Positions 51,079 to 59,356 of a stretch of DNA of 64,000 nucleotides are shown here, piece by piece. Below the pieces are notes generated by a model. It saw only the letters and a list, made by a program, of their open reading frames with translations, had not been told where the DNA came from and ran no database searches. Origin of the DNA: Streptomyces sp. YIM 121038 (lineage in GTDB: Bacteria; Actinomycetota; Actinomycetes; Streptomycetales; Streptomycetaceae); assembly GCF_006088715.1 (NCBI RefSeq), contig NZ_CP030771.1, positions 3,720,001-3,784,000 on the forward strand. Reading direction: 5' to 3'. Position numbers and translations under genes: made by a program. Numbering within the stretch: position 1 is the stretch's first letter; each line of letters begins with the position of its first letter.

Positions 51079-52011
51079 ATGGCTCCACCACTGAGCAACC
51101 CCATCAAGACGGCGAGCGGACGGGCGGACGGGCGCAGACCCGGGCGCGCGCCGGGCCCGCCCCGGCGTGCGGTCCTGGCGTCCGCCGCCGCCCTCGGCGC
51201 GGTCGGCGCGCTGGGCGCGGCGGGCTGCAGCCGCATCCCCACCGGGGACACGCTGGCCCGCCTGAAGTCGCAGGGCACGGTGCGGCTCGGCATCGCGGGC
51301 GAGGCACCGTACGGGTACATCAACGACGAGGGGGACTTCACCGGCGAGGCGGTGGAGCTCGCGAAGATCATCTTCAAGCGGCTCGGCGTCGGCCGCGTGC
51401 AGCCCGTCGCGACCGACTTCAGCTCGCTGATACCGGGGCTCAAGACGCAGCAGTTCGACGTCGTGTCCGCCGGGATGTACATCAACAAGGAGCGCTGCCA
51501 GCAGGTCATCTTCTCCGATCCCGAGTACCAGATGCTGGACTCCTTCATCGTCCGCAAGGGCAACCCGAAGGGGCTGCGCACGTACCAGGACGTGGTGCGG
51601 AAGAAGGCCAGGTTCGGGACGGGCACCGGGTACGCCGAGATCGCGTACGCCGTCGCCGCGGGGTACGCGGAGAGCGACATCGTCATCCTCCAGGACCAGG
51701 TCGCGGGCCTGAACGCGGTCGAGGCCGGGCGCATCGACGTGTTCGGCGGCACCGCCCTGACCGCGCGCCAGGTCGTGCGCAAGAGCCGCAGGGCCGAGGC
51801 CACCGAGCCGTTCGCGCCCGTCATCGACGGCGAGAAGCACGTCGACGGCGGCGGCTTCACGTTCCGGCCCACGGACACCGGGCTGCGGGACGCCTTCAAC
51901 GTGGAGATCCACAAGATGAAGAAGAGCGGCGAGCTCTTCCGGGTGCTCAAGCCGTTCGGCTTCACGGAGGCCGAGATGACCACCCTGACCGCCAAGGAGC
52001 TGTGCCGATGA
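51079..52011 (+). CDS. ehuB: Amino-acid/ectoine-type ABC transporter substrate-binding lipoprotein (EhuB-like)
   Basis: A 310-residue family 3 solute-binding protein. The N-terminus has a twin-arginine-like PPRRAVLASAAALGAVGALG and lipobox GAAGC. GTVRLGIAGEAPYGYINDEG and TDFSSLIPGLKTQQFDVVSA are the ligand-cleft segments; the end is KPFGFTEAEMTTLTAKELCR, as in EhuB proteins. ATG 51079 is the first suitable start. Two permeases and an ATPase follow with overlapping stops. Ectoine or hydroxyectoine is the family substrate, not proven here. Confidence 0.9.
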   Translation: MAPPLSNPIKTASGRADGRRPGRAPGPPRRAVLASAAALGAVGALGAAGCSRIPTGDTLARLKSQGTVRLGIAGEAPYGYINDEGDFTGEAVELAKIIFKRLGVGRVQPVATDFSSLIPGLKTQQFDVVSAGMYINKERCQQVIFSDPEYQMLDSFIVRKGNPKGLRTYQDVVRKKARFGTGTGYAEIAYAVAAGYAESDIVILQDQVAGLNAVEAGRIDVFGGTALTARQVVRKSRRAEATEPFAPVIDGEKHVDGGGFTFRPTDTGLRDAFNVEIHKMKKSGELFRVLKPFGFTEAEMTTLTAKELCR

Positions 52012-52811
52012 CAGCGGGCCTCTGGGAACACTGGGTCCTGCCGGGCATCTGGATCACCGTTCAGCTGACCGTCTACAGCGCGGCGCTCGCCACCGCGGTC
52101 GCCTTCGGCATCGGCATGGCGCGCACGCACCGCTCGCGCGCGGTGCGGTTCTTCGCCGCGTTCTACACCGAGGTCTTCCGGGGCGTGTCCGCCCTGATCC
52201 TGATGTTCTGGATCTTCTTCGTCCTGCCGCAGCTCGCGGGCTGGGCGCTGGTGCCGATGTGGGCGGCCGTGCTCGCCCTCGGGCTCTCCTACGGCGCGTA
52301 CGGCGCCGAGATCGTGCGCGGCGCCCTGAACGCGGTGGCTCCGGCGCAGCGCGAAGCGGGGGTCGCGCTGAGCTTCACGCCGTGGCAGCGGATGCGGCTC
52401 GTCCTGCTGCCGCAGGCGGTCCCGGAGATGATCCCGTCGTTCTGCAACCTGCTCGTCGAGCTGCTCAAGGGCACCGCCCTGGTGTCGCTGCTCGGCATCG
52501 GCGACGTGTCCTTCGCGGCGTACCTGGTGCGGCTCGCGACCACCGAGAGCGCGCAGATCTACTCGATCACGCTGGTCATCTACTTCGTGCTCGCCTTCCT
52601 GCTCACGCGCGGCATGAAGCTCCTTGAGCGCAGGGCCAAGGCCGGGATCGGGCAGTTCCCGGAGCCGCGCCAGGGCCTCGGCCCGTGGCTGAGGTTCCGT
52701 CAGCCGAGCGCCAAGTCGAGTGAGTTGAGCACGGCGGGCGTCACGGCCACCTCAAGTGCCGCGGGCAGCGCCGGTGCCACGGGCGTCACGGGCGGGGGTG
52801 CCGCGCGATGA
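52008..52811 (+). CDS. ehuC: ABC transporter permease (EhuC-like)
   Basis: A 267-residue HisM-type permease with about five membrane segments (VYSAALATAVAFGIGMA; VSALILMFWIFFVLPQLAGW). The EAA motif is QREAGVALSFTPWQRMRLVL. The start ATGA overlaps the preceding stop. The C-terminal about 50 residues are a Ser/Ala/Gly/Thr-rich tail not needed for transport. Confidence 0.92.
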   Translation: MTAGLWEHWVLPGIWITVQLTVYSAALATAVAFGIGMARTHRSRAVRFFAAFYTEVFRGVSALILMFWIFFVLPQLAGWALVPMWAAVLALGLSYGAYGAEIVRGALNAVAPAQREAGVALSFTPWQRMRLVLLPQAVPEMIPSFCNLLVELLKGTALVSLLGIGDVSFAAYLVRLATTESAQIYSITLVIYFVLAFLLTRGMKLLERRAKAGIGQFPEPRQGLGPWLRFRQPSAKSSELSTAGVTATSSAAGSAGATGVTGGGAAR

Positions 52812-53473
52812 ACCACGGTACGGACACATGGGACTGGGGCGCGGTCGCCGACTTCATGCCGCACTTCTGGGACGGGGTGCTCGTCACCCTCCAGGCGCTC
52901 GTGCTCGGTTCGCTGATCGCCTTCTCGCTGGGGCTCGTGTGGGCGCTCGCCTTCCGCGCGCCGACGCGGTTCATCCGCTGGCCGGTCGGCCTGATCACCG
53001 AGTTCATCCGCAACACGCCCCTGCTGGTGCAGCTCTTCTTCCTGTTCTTCGTGCTGCCGGAGTGGAACATCCAGTTCTCCGCCGAGACCACCGGCACGCT
53101 CGCGATCGGCCTGCACTACTCGACGTACACCGCGCAGGTCTACCGCGCGGGCATCGAGGCCGTGCCCGTCGGCCAGTGGGAGGCGGCCAAGGCGCTGAGC
53201 CTGTCGTACCCGCGCACCTGGACCGCGGTGATCCTGCCGCAGGCGATCCGCCGCGTGGTCCCCGCGCTCGGCAACTACGTCATCGCGATGCTCAAGGACA
53301 CCCCGCTGCTCTCCGGCATCGGCGTCCTGGAGCTGCTCCAGCGCTCGCGGCTCGAGGCGGCGCAGACCTTCCAGTACACGGAGGCGCTGACCGTCGTCGG
53401 CGTCGCCTTCATCCTCATCGCCTATCCGTCCTCCCTCCTCCTGCGAGCCCTGGAGCGCCGTCTTGTCCGCTGA
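52808..53473 (+). CDS. ehuD: ABC transporter permease (EhuD-like)
   Basis: A 221-residue HisM-type permease, ATG overlapping the ehuC stop (ATGA). FIRNTPLLVQLFFLFFVLPE and the EAA loop QWEAAKALSLSYPRTWTAVI are typical; IAMLKDTPLLSGIGVLELLQ lies in the last part. It pairs with EhuC in the membrane. Confidence 0.93.
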   Translation: MNHGTDTWDWGAVADFMPHFWDGVLVTLQALVLGSLIAFSLGLVWALAFRAPTRFIRWPVGLITEFIRNTPLLVQLFFLFFVLPEWNIQFSAETTGTLAIGLHYSTYTAQVYRAGIEAVPVGQWEAAKALSLSYPRTWTAVILPQAIRRVVPALGNYVIAMLKDTPLLSGIGVLELLQRSRLEAAQTFQYTEALTVVGVAFILIAYPSSLLLRALERRLVR

Positions 53474-54278
53474 CACCCACCTCTCCAAAGACCGGGCGAA
53501 CCCGGCCGTCGACGGCAGCGAGCTGATCCGCTTCGACAAGGTCGTCAAGCGCTTCGGCTCGAACACGGTCCTGGACGAGCTGGACTTCTCCGTGGCCTCC
53601 GGCAAGCACGTGACGCTGATCGGCCCGTCGGGCTCCGGCAAGACGACGATCCTGCGGCTGCTCATGACCCTGATCAAGCCGGACGAGGGCACGATCAAGG
53701 TCGGCGGCACGTATCTGACGCACGAGGAGAAGAACGGCAGGCTCGTGCCCGCGGGCGAGAAGCACGTCCGCGAGGTCCGCAAGAACATCGGGATGGTCTT
53801 CCAGCAGTTCAACCTCTTCCCGAACATGAAGGTGCTTCGCAACATCACGGAGGCCCCCGTCACCGTCCTCGGCCTGCCCAAGGACGAGGCCGAGCAGCGC
53901 GCCCGCGACCTGCTCGACCTGGTCGGCCTCGGCGACAAGTGCGACTCCTACCCGACGCAGCTCTCCGGCGGCCAGCAGCAGCGGGTCGCCATCGCCCGCG
54001 CCCTCGCGATGCGCCCGCAGGTGCTCCTCCTGGACGAGGTGACGTCGGCGCTCGACCCGGAGCTGGTCGCCGGGGTCCTCGACGTGCTGCGGGACATCGC
54101 GCACACCACGGACATCACCATGCTCTGCGTGACCCACGAGATGAACTTCGCCCGGGACATCTCCGACCAGGTCCTGATGTTCGACGCGGGCCGGGTGATC
54201 GAGTCCGGCCCGCCGGAGAAGATCTTCACCGACCCCGAGCACAACCGGACCCGCGAGTTCCTGTCCGCGGTGCTCTGA
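53463..54278 (+). CDS. ehuA: ABC transporter ATP-binding protein (EhuA-like)
   Basis: A 271-residue ATPase starting at TTG 53463, eleven bases inside ehuD, so translation is probably coupled. Walker A is LIGPSGSGKTTILRLL, the Q-loop FQQFNLFPNMKV, the signature LSGGQQQRVAIARALA, Walker B VLLLDEVTSALDPEL and the switch histidine is in CVTHEMNFARDI. An insertion, GGTYLTHEEKNGRLVPAGEK, near residue 80 is usual in the Ehu subgroup. A strong hairpin follows. Confidence 0.94.
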   Translation: MSADTHLSKDRANPAVDGSELIRFDKVVKRFGSNTVLDELDFSVASGKHVTLIGPSGSGKTTILRLLMTLIKPDEGTIKVGGTYLTHEEKNGRLVPAGEKHVREVRKNIGMVFQQFNLFPNMKVLRNITEAPVTVLGLPKDEAEQRARDLLDLVGLGDKCDSYPTQLSGGQQQRVAIARALAMRPQVLLLDEVTSALDPELVAGVLDVLRDIAHTTDITMLCVTHEMNFARDISDQVLMFDAGRVIESGPPEKIFTDPEHNRTREFLSAVL

Positions 54279-54298
54279 GCGGCGCCCACGTCGGGATT

Positions 54299-54331
54299 TT
54301 CCCGGCGCGCCCCGCCGGGGCGCGCCGGGAA
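54299..54331 (+). terminator. Terminator after the ehu operon
   Basis: TTCCCGGCGCGCCCC, loop GCC, GGGGCGCGCCGGGAA form a perfect 15-bp stem. Confidence 0.88.
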
Positions 54332-54384
54332 CGCCGTAGAAACCTCCAACGCCCCCTACCAGCAGGCGATTTGGCGGTTATGGT

Positions 54385-54403
54385 GGACAGGGTCCAGCTG
54401 TCC
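54385..54403. promoter_or_regulatory. Candidate operator GGACAG-N7-CTGTCC upstream of the IclR-type gene
   Basis: A 6-bp inverted repeat spaced by seven bases, 64 bases before the regulator start; GTGTCCAG repeats a half site at 54414. It may be the binding site for the IclR-type regulator itself. Confidence 0.5.
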
Positions 54404-54466
54404 GGAAACCGTAGTGTCCAGGGATCACCGGGCCACCGGGGCCACGAGGGGTCGAGGGGGAGAGCC

Positions 54467-55225
54467 GTGACACTCCAGCACGAGCCGACGACAGCGCACC
54501 GGTCGGTGCAGCACGCCCTGCGCGTGCTCGAACTCGTCGCGCGCCGCGGCACCGGCGTCACCGACGGCGAACTGGCCCGGCACGCCGCCCTGCCCCCGGC
54601 CCGGCTCGCCCCGCTCCTGCGCATGCTGCTCCGCGAGGGGTACGTGGAGCAGCTCGCGGACGGGGCGTATGTGACGGGCGCCGCCCTCAACCGGCTCGGC
54701 TCCGCCCACGAGCGCGGCCGCGCCCTGCGCGAGAAGCTCCAGAGCACCCTCGTCGGCCTGCGCGACTCGATCGGCGCCGCCGTGTACGTGAGCCGGTACG
54801 TGGACGGCGAGATCCGGGTCATGGACGTCGCGGACGGCCCCCGCACGCCGAAGGTCAACGAGTGGGTGGACTTCCGCGTCGCGGGCCACGCGTGCGCGGT
54901 CGGCAAGAGCCTGCTCGGCCAGCTGGACGTGGCCGCGCGCCGGGACCACCTGGCCCGCCACAAGATGCCCCGGCTCACCTCGCGGACGATCACGAACGAG
55001 CGGGTGCTGCTGACGAAGCTCGCCGCCCAGGCCCCCACGGTCCCCGTCCTCGACATCCAGGAGTACGCGGTCGGCACGGTCTGCGCCGCCGTTCCCGTCA
55101 CGGCGGGCGAGGCCGTCGGCTGTCTGGCCCTGTCCCTGCCGGTCGAGCGCGCGCACCGGCTGCGGGAGGCCGCGGAGACGCTGAACCGCAAGGCGGCCCC
55201 GGTGCTGCTCTCCCTGGCGATCTGA
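54467..55225 (+). CDS. IclR-family transcriptional regulator
   Basis: A 252-residue regulator; GTG 54467 follows GAGGGGGAG. The N-terminal winged helix (HRSVQHALRVLELVARRGTG, DGELARHAALPPARLAPLLR) precedes an effector-binding domain with FRVAGHACAVGKSLLGQLD and EYAVGTVCAAVPVTAGEAVG. IclR proteins usually control aromatic or organic-acid catabolism. It lies immediately after the ehu operon and is the likely local regulator of transporter and catabolic genes. Confidence 0.92.
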   Translation: MTLQHEPTTAHRSVQHALRVLELVARRGTGVTDGELARHAALPPARLAPLLRMLLREGYVEQLADGAYVTGAALNRLGSAHERGRALREKLQSTLVGLRDSIGAAVYVSRYVDGEIRVMDVADGPRTPKVNEWVDFRVAGHACAVGKSLLGQLDVAARRDHLARHKMPRLTSRTITNERVLLTKLAAQAPTVPVLDIQEYAVGTVCAAVPVTAGEAVGCLALSLPVERAHRLREAAETLNRKAAPVLLSLAI

Positions 55226-55257
55226 GCCGGTGGTCATGAGCACCCCCGCGGACCGGG

Positions 55258-55263
55258 TAATAT
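55258..55263 (+). promoter_or_regulatory. -10 promoter element of tRNA-Lys copy 2
   Basis: TAATAT stands out in GC-rich surroundings 16 bases before the tRNA, with a TTTTCTTC tract following. Its -35 partner is not clear. Confidence 0.55.
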
Positions 55264-55278
55264 TTTCTTCGTCAGCAG

Positions 55279-55352
55279 GCGCCGCTAGCTCAGTTGGTTA
55301 GAGCAGCTGACTCTTAATCAGCGGGTCCGGGGTTCGAGTCCCTGGCGGCGCA
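55279..55352 (+). tRNA. tRNA-Lys (CTT), copy 2
   Basis: Identical over all 74 bases to the gene at 40581, with the same CGTCAGCAG flank upstream. Anticodon CTT; CCA not encoded. Confidence 0.97.
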
Positions 55353-55386
55353 CTAGCGATCGGGTCACCCACTCGATGCTGGCTTC

Positions 55387-55421
55387 AAGAGGGCCCCTCC
55401 GGTTTCCGGAGGGGCCCTCTT
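55387..55421 (+). terminator. Terminator after tRNA-Lys copy 2
   Basis: AAGAGGGCCCCTCCGG, loop TTT, CCGGAGGGGCCCTCTT form a perfect 16-bp stem. Confidence 0.93.
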
Positions 55422-55493
55422 CGTGTTTCCGCGGGCGTCGGCCGCGCGTGCGATCATCGGATGTCGACCAGGTACCGGTGGTGGGGGGACAAC

Positions 55494-56228
55494 ATGGTGT
55501 GGACGACCGTCGTGGAACCACGGCCCTTCGCGGCCCGGCGCCTCGTGTGCTTCCCGCACGCGGGCGGCTCGCCGCACTTCTTCCGCACCTGGGGCAAGGC
55601 CCTGCCCGACTTCGAGGTGCACGCGGTCTGCTACCCGGCGCGCGGCGAGCGCATCGCCGAGCCGCCCGCCACCGATCTGCGGCAGCTGGCCCGCGACCTC
55701 GCCCGGGAGCTGCGGCCGCTCCCCGACGGACGGCCCACGGTCTTCTTCGGGCACAGCATGGGCGCCACCGTCGCGTACGAGGTCGCGCGGATCTGGCAGG
55801 CCGGGGGCGCCCGCCCCGAGCACCTCTTCGCCTCCGCCTCCCGGGCCCCGCACACCGCGCAGGGCTCGCCCGAGGAGGCCGCGGCCCTCGACGACGCGAA
55901 GGTCCTCGACATCCTGCGCCGCCTCGGCGGCACGGAGGCGGAGCTGCTCGACAACCCGCTCTTCCTGGAGCTGGTCATGCCGTACGTGAGCGCGGACTTC
56001 CGCATGGTCGCGGGGTACACGGCCCCGGTGGACGCCGCCCCGCTCGACTGCCCCGTCACCGTTCTGCTCGGTGACGCCGACGGCCGGGTGCGCGTCGAGC
56101 AGGCCGAGGCCTGGCGGGAGACCACCCGGGCCGCCTTCGAGCGGTTCACGCTGCCCGGCGGGCACTTCTACCTGGCCGACGAGCCGCCCTTCGCCCTGAT
56201 CGGGCGGGTTGCGGGTGGCCGGGGCTGA
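55494..56228 (+). CDS. Type II thioesterase (GrsT/RifR family)
   Basis: A 244-residue alpha/beta hydrolase. ATG 55494 follows GGGGGG; an in-frame ATG at 55461 would add eleven residues. RRLVCFPHAGGSPHFFRTWG, the nucleophile in FFGHSMGATVAYEVAR, the acid in VLLGDADGRVRVEQ and the histidine in LPGGHFYLADEPP are in family order. Type II thioesterases clear misprimed carrier proteins in polyketide or peptide synthesis; no such synthase is in the window, so this is an orphan editing enzyme or serves another cluster. Confidence 0.93.
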   Translation: MVWTTVVEPRPFAARRLVCFPHAGGSPHFFRTWGKALPDFEVHAVCYPARGERIAEPPATDLRQLARDLARELRPLPDGRPTVFFGHSMGATVAYEVARIWQAGGARPEHLFASASRAPHTAQGSPEEAAALDDAKVLDILRRLGGTEAELLDNPLFLELVMPYVSADFRMVAGYTAPVDAAPLDCPVTVLLGDADGRVRVEQAEAWRETTRAAFERFTLPGGHFYLADEPPFALIGRVAGGRG

Positions 56229-56254
56229 GCGCCCCGCCCCGCCTGCCGCGATAG

Positions 56255-56317
56255 TCGTCTCTCGGCTGCGGGTGCATCGTGGCTTGTCGCGCAGTTCCCC
56301 GCGCCCCTACCGGGGCG
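56255..56317. repeat. Second dispersed repeat family, copy 2
   Basis: TCGTCTCTCGGCTGCGGGTG, GTGGCTTGTCGCGCAGTTCC and CCGCGCCCCTACCGGGGCG. The last part forms a small hairpin. It lies between the thioesterase and GH114 genes and shares its ends with 44294-44366. Confidence 0.65.
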
Positions 56318-56350
56318 CTCTCCACACGCCTGCTCCTCGAGGAGGATCAC

Positions 56351-57175
56351 ATGTCGCTCAGCCGCCCGGCCCGTGCCCTCGGGGCCCTCGCTCTCGCCAC
56401 CGCCCTCCTCACCAGCTGCTCCAGCGACGACTCGTCCCCCGAAAGGCCCGACCGCGCGCCGCAGGCGCCCCGCGCCGGTGCCGCCTTCGACTACCAGCTC
56501 GGCGGCGCCTACCCGCCGCCCGACGGCGTCCGGGCCGTCTCCCGCGACCGCGCGGCGAAGCCCGTCCCCGGCCGCTACAACATCTGCTACGTGAACGCCT
56601 TCCAGGCCCAGCCCGGCGGCAGGACCGCCGCGTGGTGGCGCGAGAACCACCCCGGCCTGCTGCTGCGCGACTCCGACGGCGAGCCCGTGATCGACGAGGA
56701 CTGGAAGGAGCCGCTCCTCGACATCTCCACCGCCGCCAAGCGCAAGGCCCTGCTCACCGTCGTCGGCCCGTGGATCGACGGCTGCGCCCGCGCCGGCTTC
56801 GACGCCGTGGAGCCCGACAACCTCGACTCCTACGCGCGCTCCGACGGCCGTCTCAAGGCCGCCGACGGCCGGGCCTTCGCGCGGCTCCTCGTGCGCAGGG
56901 CCCACGACCGGGGCCTGGCCATCGCGCAGAAGAACACCACCGAGTTCCTGGACGCGAAGCTCGGCTTCGACTTCGCCGTCGCCGAGGAGTGCGGCCAGTA
57001 CGGCGAGTGCGGCGACTACGCGGCGGTGTACGGGCGGAAGGTCTTCGACGTCGAGTACGAGAAGAAGGGCTTCGAGGCCGCGTGCCGCCGCTGGGGCGAC
57101 AAGCTCTCCATCGTCCTGCGCGACCGCGACGTGAGCCCCGCCGGGGAGGACGCGTACGTGTACCGGCGCTGCTGA
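56351..57175 (+). CDS. GH114-type glycoside hydrolase lipoprotein (endo alpha-1,4-polygalactosaminidase family)
   Basis: A 274-residue exported lipoprotein; ATG 56351 follows GAGGAGG. The signal has LGALALATALLTSC with the lipobox cysteine at 23. The barrel is visible as RYNICYVNAFQAQPGG, WKEPLLDISTAAKRKALLTV, GFDAVEPDNLDSYARSDGRL and AIAQKNTTEFLDAKLGFDFA, the acidic strand ends that mark GH114. The last part, FAVAEECGQYGECGDYAAVY, adds cysteines. It probably trims galactosamine-containing exopolysaccharide. Confidence 0.9.
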   Translation: MSLSRPARALGALALATALLTSCSSDDSSPERPDRAPQAPRAGAAFDYQLGGAYPPPDGVRAVSRDRAAKPVPGRYNICYVNAFQAQPGGRTAAWWRENHPGLLLRDSDGEPVIDEDWKEPLLDISTAAKRKALLTVVGPWIDGCARAGFDAVEPDNLDSYARSDGRLKAADGRAFARLLVRRAHDRGLAIAQKNTTEFLDAKLGFDFAVAEECGQYGECGDYAAVYGRKVFDVEYEKKGFEAACRRWGDKLSIVLRDRDVSPAGEDAYVYRRC

Positions 57176-57284
57176 CCTCCCCCGCGCGGGCCGCGCGCCG
57201 GGGCGCCGGATATCCCCCGCACCGGCGAGGACGCGGCCCGCCGCCCGTGCTGAACTGGCAACCCCCGCGCGAGGGAGCCGCCGC

Positions 57285-58559
57285 ATGCAGCGAACGTCCG
57301 TGCCGAGACCTGGACCGGCACGCCGCCGTCACCACCCGTTCCATTCGTTCCACTCGTTCCACCCGTACCTCACGGACGGGGCCCTCGCCGCCCTCGTCCT
57401 GTTCGCCACGTCCCTGCAGTTCCTCTTCCCCCACGAGGGCGACGACCGGCTCTCGCCGATCGGCTTCCTGCTGGGCGCGGGCACCGCGGTGCCCCTGGCG
57501 TGGCGGCGGCGCGCGCCGATGCTCAGCGTCTATCTGGTGAGCGTGTTCACGCCCGCGATGGCCGTCTACCGGGCGCCGCCGCCGGACGTCGCCTACGGCG
57601 GCCTGGTCGCGCTCTACACCCTCGCCGTCGTCGGCAAGCCCGTGCAGCGGCGCGTCGTGCTCGCCACCTGGCTGATCGGCGCGACGGCCACGATGACGTT
57701 CCGGGAGCGGGCCGAGCCCTTCGAGTACGCCTTCCACCTGCTGAGCTTCGTCAGCGCGTACGGCTTCGGGGTACTGGCCCGGGTGCAGCGCGCCTACACC
57801 GCGGCCCTGGAGGACCGGGCGCTGCGCCTGGAGCGGGAGCGGGCCGGCGAGACCGCGCGGGCCGTGGCCCGTGAACGGGCCCGGATCGCCCGGGACATGC
57901 ACGACGTGGTGGCGCACGCCGTGAGCGTCATGGTGGTGCAGGCCGAGGCGGGCCCCGTGGTGGTGCGGGCCGATCCGGGGCGCGCGGAGCGGGCGTTCGA
58001 GGCGATCGGCGCGGCCGGGCGGGACGCGATGGAGCAGCTGCGCCGGATACTCGGGGTGCTGCGGGAGGCGGACGGCGACGGCTCCCCGGACGGCGGCCGG
58101 GGGCCCCAGCCCGCCCTCGCGGCGCTGCCCGCGCTGCTGGCCCGCGTCGAACAGGCGGGCGTCACCGTGCGGTTGAAGGAGTCCGGCGAGACGCGCCCGC
58201 TGGCCGCCGACGTCGACGTGGCCGCGTACCGCCTGGCCCAGGAGGCGCTGACGAACGTACTGAAACACGCGGGAGCGAGCCTGGTGACCGTGGAAGTGGC
58301 CTGGTCACCACGGGAACTGGCGCTGACGGTGACGGACGACGGCACGGGGGCCGCGCGGGGCACCGGCGGGGGCTACGGCCTGGTCGGCATCCGCGAGCGC
58401 GCCGCGGCCTGTGGCGGCCGGGTCGACGTGGGACCCGCCGCGGGAGGCGGATTCCGTGTCGCGGCGCGGCTGCCCACGGCATCCTTGGCGCATGAGCATC
58501 CGCGTGGTGGTGGCCGACGACCAGGAGCTGGTGCGCAGCGGCTTCGCGATGATCCTTGA
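57285..58559 (+). CDS. NarL-type sensor histidine kinase
   Basis: A 424-residue HisKA_3 kinase. An HSFHSFH repeat at the N-terminus precedes about four membrane segments (ALAALVLFATSLQFLFP; VLATWLIGATATM). The phospho-acceptor is RIARDMHDVVAHAVSVMVVQ; ATP boxes are AQEALTNVLKHAG, VTDDGTGA and GGYGLVGIRERAAACGG. Its 3' end overlaps the regulator gene by 68 bases, the last residues being read through that gene in another frame. The pair lies ahead of an MMPL exporter and may control it. Confidence 0.93.
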   Translation: MQRTSVPRPGPARRRHHPFHSFHSFHPYLTDGALAALVLFATSLQFLFPHEGDDRLSPIGFLLGAGTAVPLAWRRRAPMLSVYLVSVFTPAMAVYRAPPPDVAYGGLVALYTLAVVGKPVQRRVVLATWLIGATATMTFRERAEPFEYAFHLLSFVSAYGFGVLARVQRAYTAALEDRALRLERERAGETARAVARERARIARDMHDVVAHAVSVMVVQAEAGPVVVRADPGRAERAFEAIGAAGRDAMEQLRRILGVLREADGDGSPDGGRGPQPALAALPALLARVEQAGVTVRLKESGETRPLAADVDVAAYRLAQEALTNVLKHAGASLVTVEVAWSPRELALTVTDDGTGAARGTGGGYGLVGIRERAAACGGRVDVGPAAGGGFRVAARLPTASLAHEHPRGGGRRPGAGAQRLRDDP

Positions 58560-59187
58560 CGCGCAGCCCGGCATCGAGGTGGTGGCCGAGGCGGGCGACG
58601 GCGCCGAGGCCATCGCCGCCGTGCGCCGTCTGACGCCGGACGTGCTGCTCCTGGACGTCCGCATGCCCGGCGTCGACGGCATCGAGGCCGCCCGCGTGGT
58701 GTGCGCGGAGTCCGGCTGCCGGGTGGTGATGCTGACGACCTTCGACATCGACGAGTACGTCTACGACGCCCTGTACGCGGGCGCGAGCGGATTCCTGCTC
58801 AAGGACGTGCGCAGGGACGACCTGGTGCACGCGGTCCGCGTCGTCGCCGCCGGGGACTCGCTGCTCGCCCCGTCCGTGACCCGCCGTCTGGTCGCGGACT
58901 TCGTGCGCCGCGGCCGCCCCGGCGAGGCGGCGGCACCGTCCCCCTCGTCCGCCGCGGGCCCCTCGCACCACCTCGGGGTGCTCACCGCCCGCGAGGAGGA
59001 GACGCTGCGGCTGCTCGCCCGCGGCCTGTCGAACGCGGAGATAGCGGCGGAGTTCGTGGTCAGCGAGCACACCGTGAAGACCCACGTCAGCAACGTCCTG
59101 TCGAAGCTGGCGCTGCGGGACCGCGTCCAGGCGGTGATCTGCGCCTACGAGCACGGGCTCGTGGTGCCCGGGGACCAGGGCCGCTGA
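58492..59187 (+). CDS. NarL-family response regulator
   Basis: A 231-residue regulator starting MSIRVVVADDQELVRSG. Asp55 in LLLDVRMPG is the phosphorylation site and the conserved lysine lies in GFLLKDVRRDD. The LuxR-type HTH reads LTAREEETLRLLARGLSNAE and SEHTVKTHVSNVLSKLALRD. It is translated from within the end of the kinase gene. Confidence 0.95.
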   Translation: MSIRVVVADDQELVRSGFAMILDAQPGIEVVAEAGDGAEAIAAVRRLTPDVLLLDVRMPGVDGIEAARVVCAESGCRVVMLTTFDIDEYVYDALYAGASGFLLKDVRRDDLVHAVRVVAAGDSLLAPSVTRRLVADFVRRGRPGEAAAPSPSSAAGPSHHLGVLTAREEETLRLLARGLSNAEIAAEFVVSEHTVKTHVSNVLSKLALRDRVQAVICAYEHGLVVPGDQGR

Positions 59188-59356
59188 GCGGTCCTCCCCC
59201 GCCGGAGGGAGCGCGGCCCGCGCCCTCCCTCGCGCGACCCAGGGACCGCGTCCCCGAAGACCGCTCCCCACGGCGATCCGGCGGGTGCCGGCGCCGGGCG
59301 AAGGTATGGCCGAGAACAGTCTTCGCCCCGGCCCCTGGGGCCAGTTAGGAGCGGTC

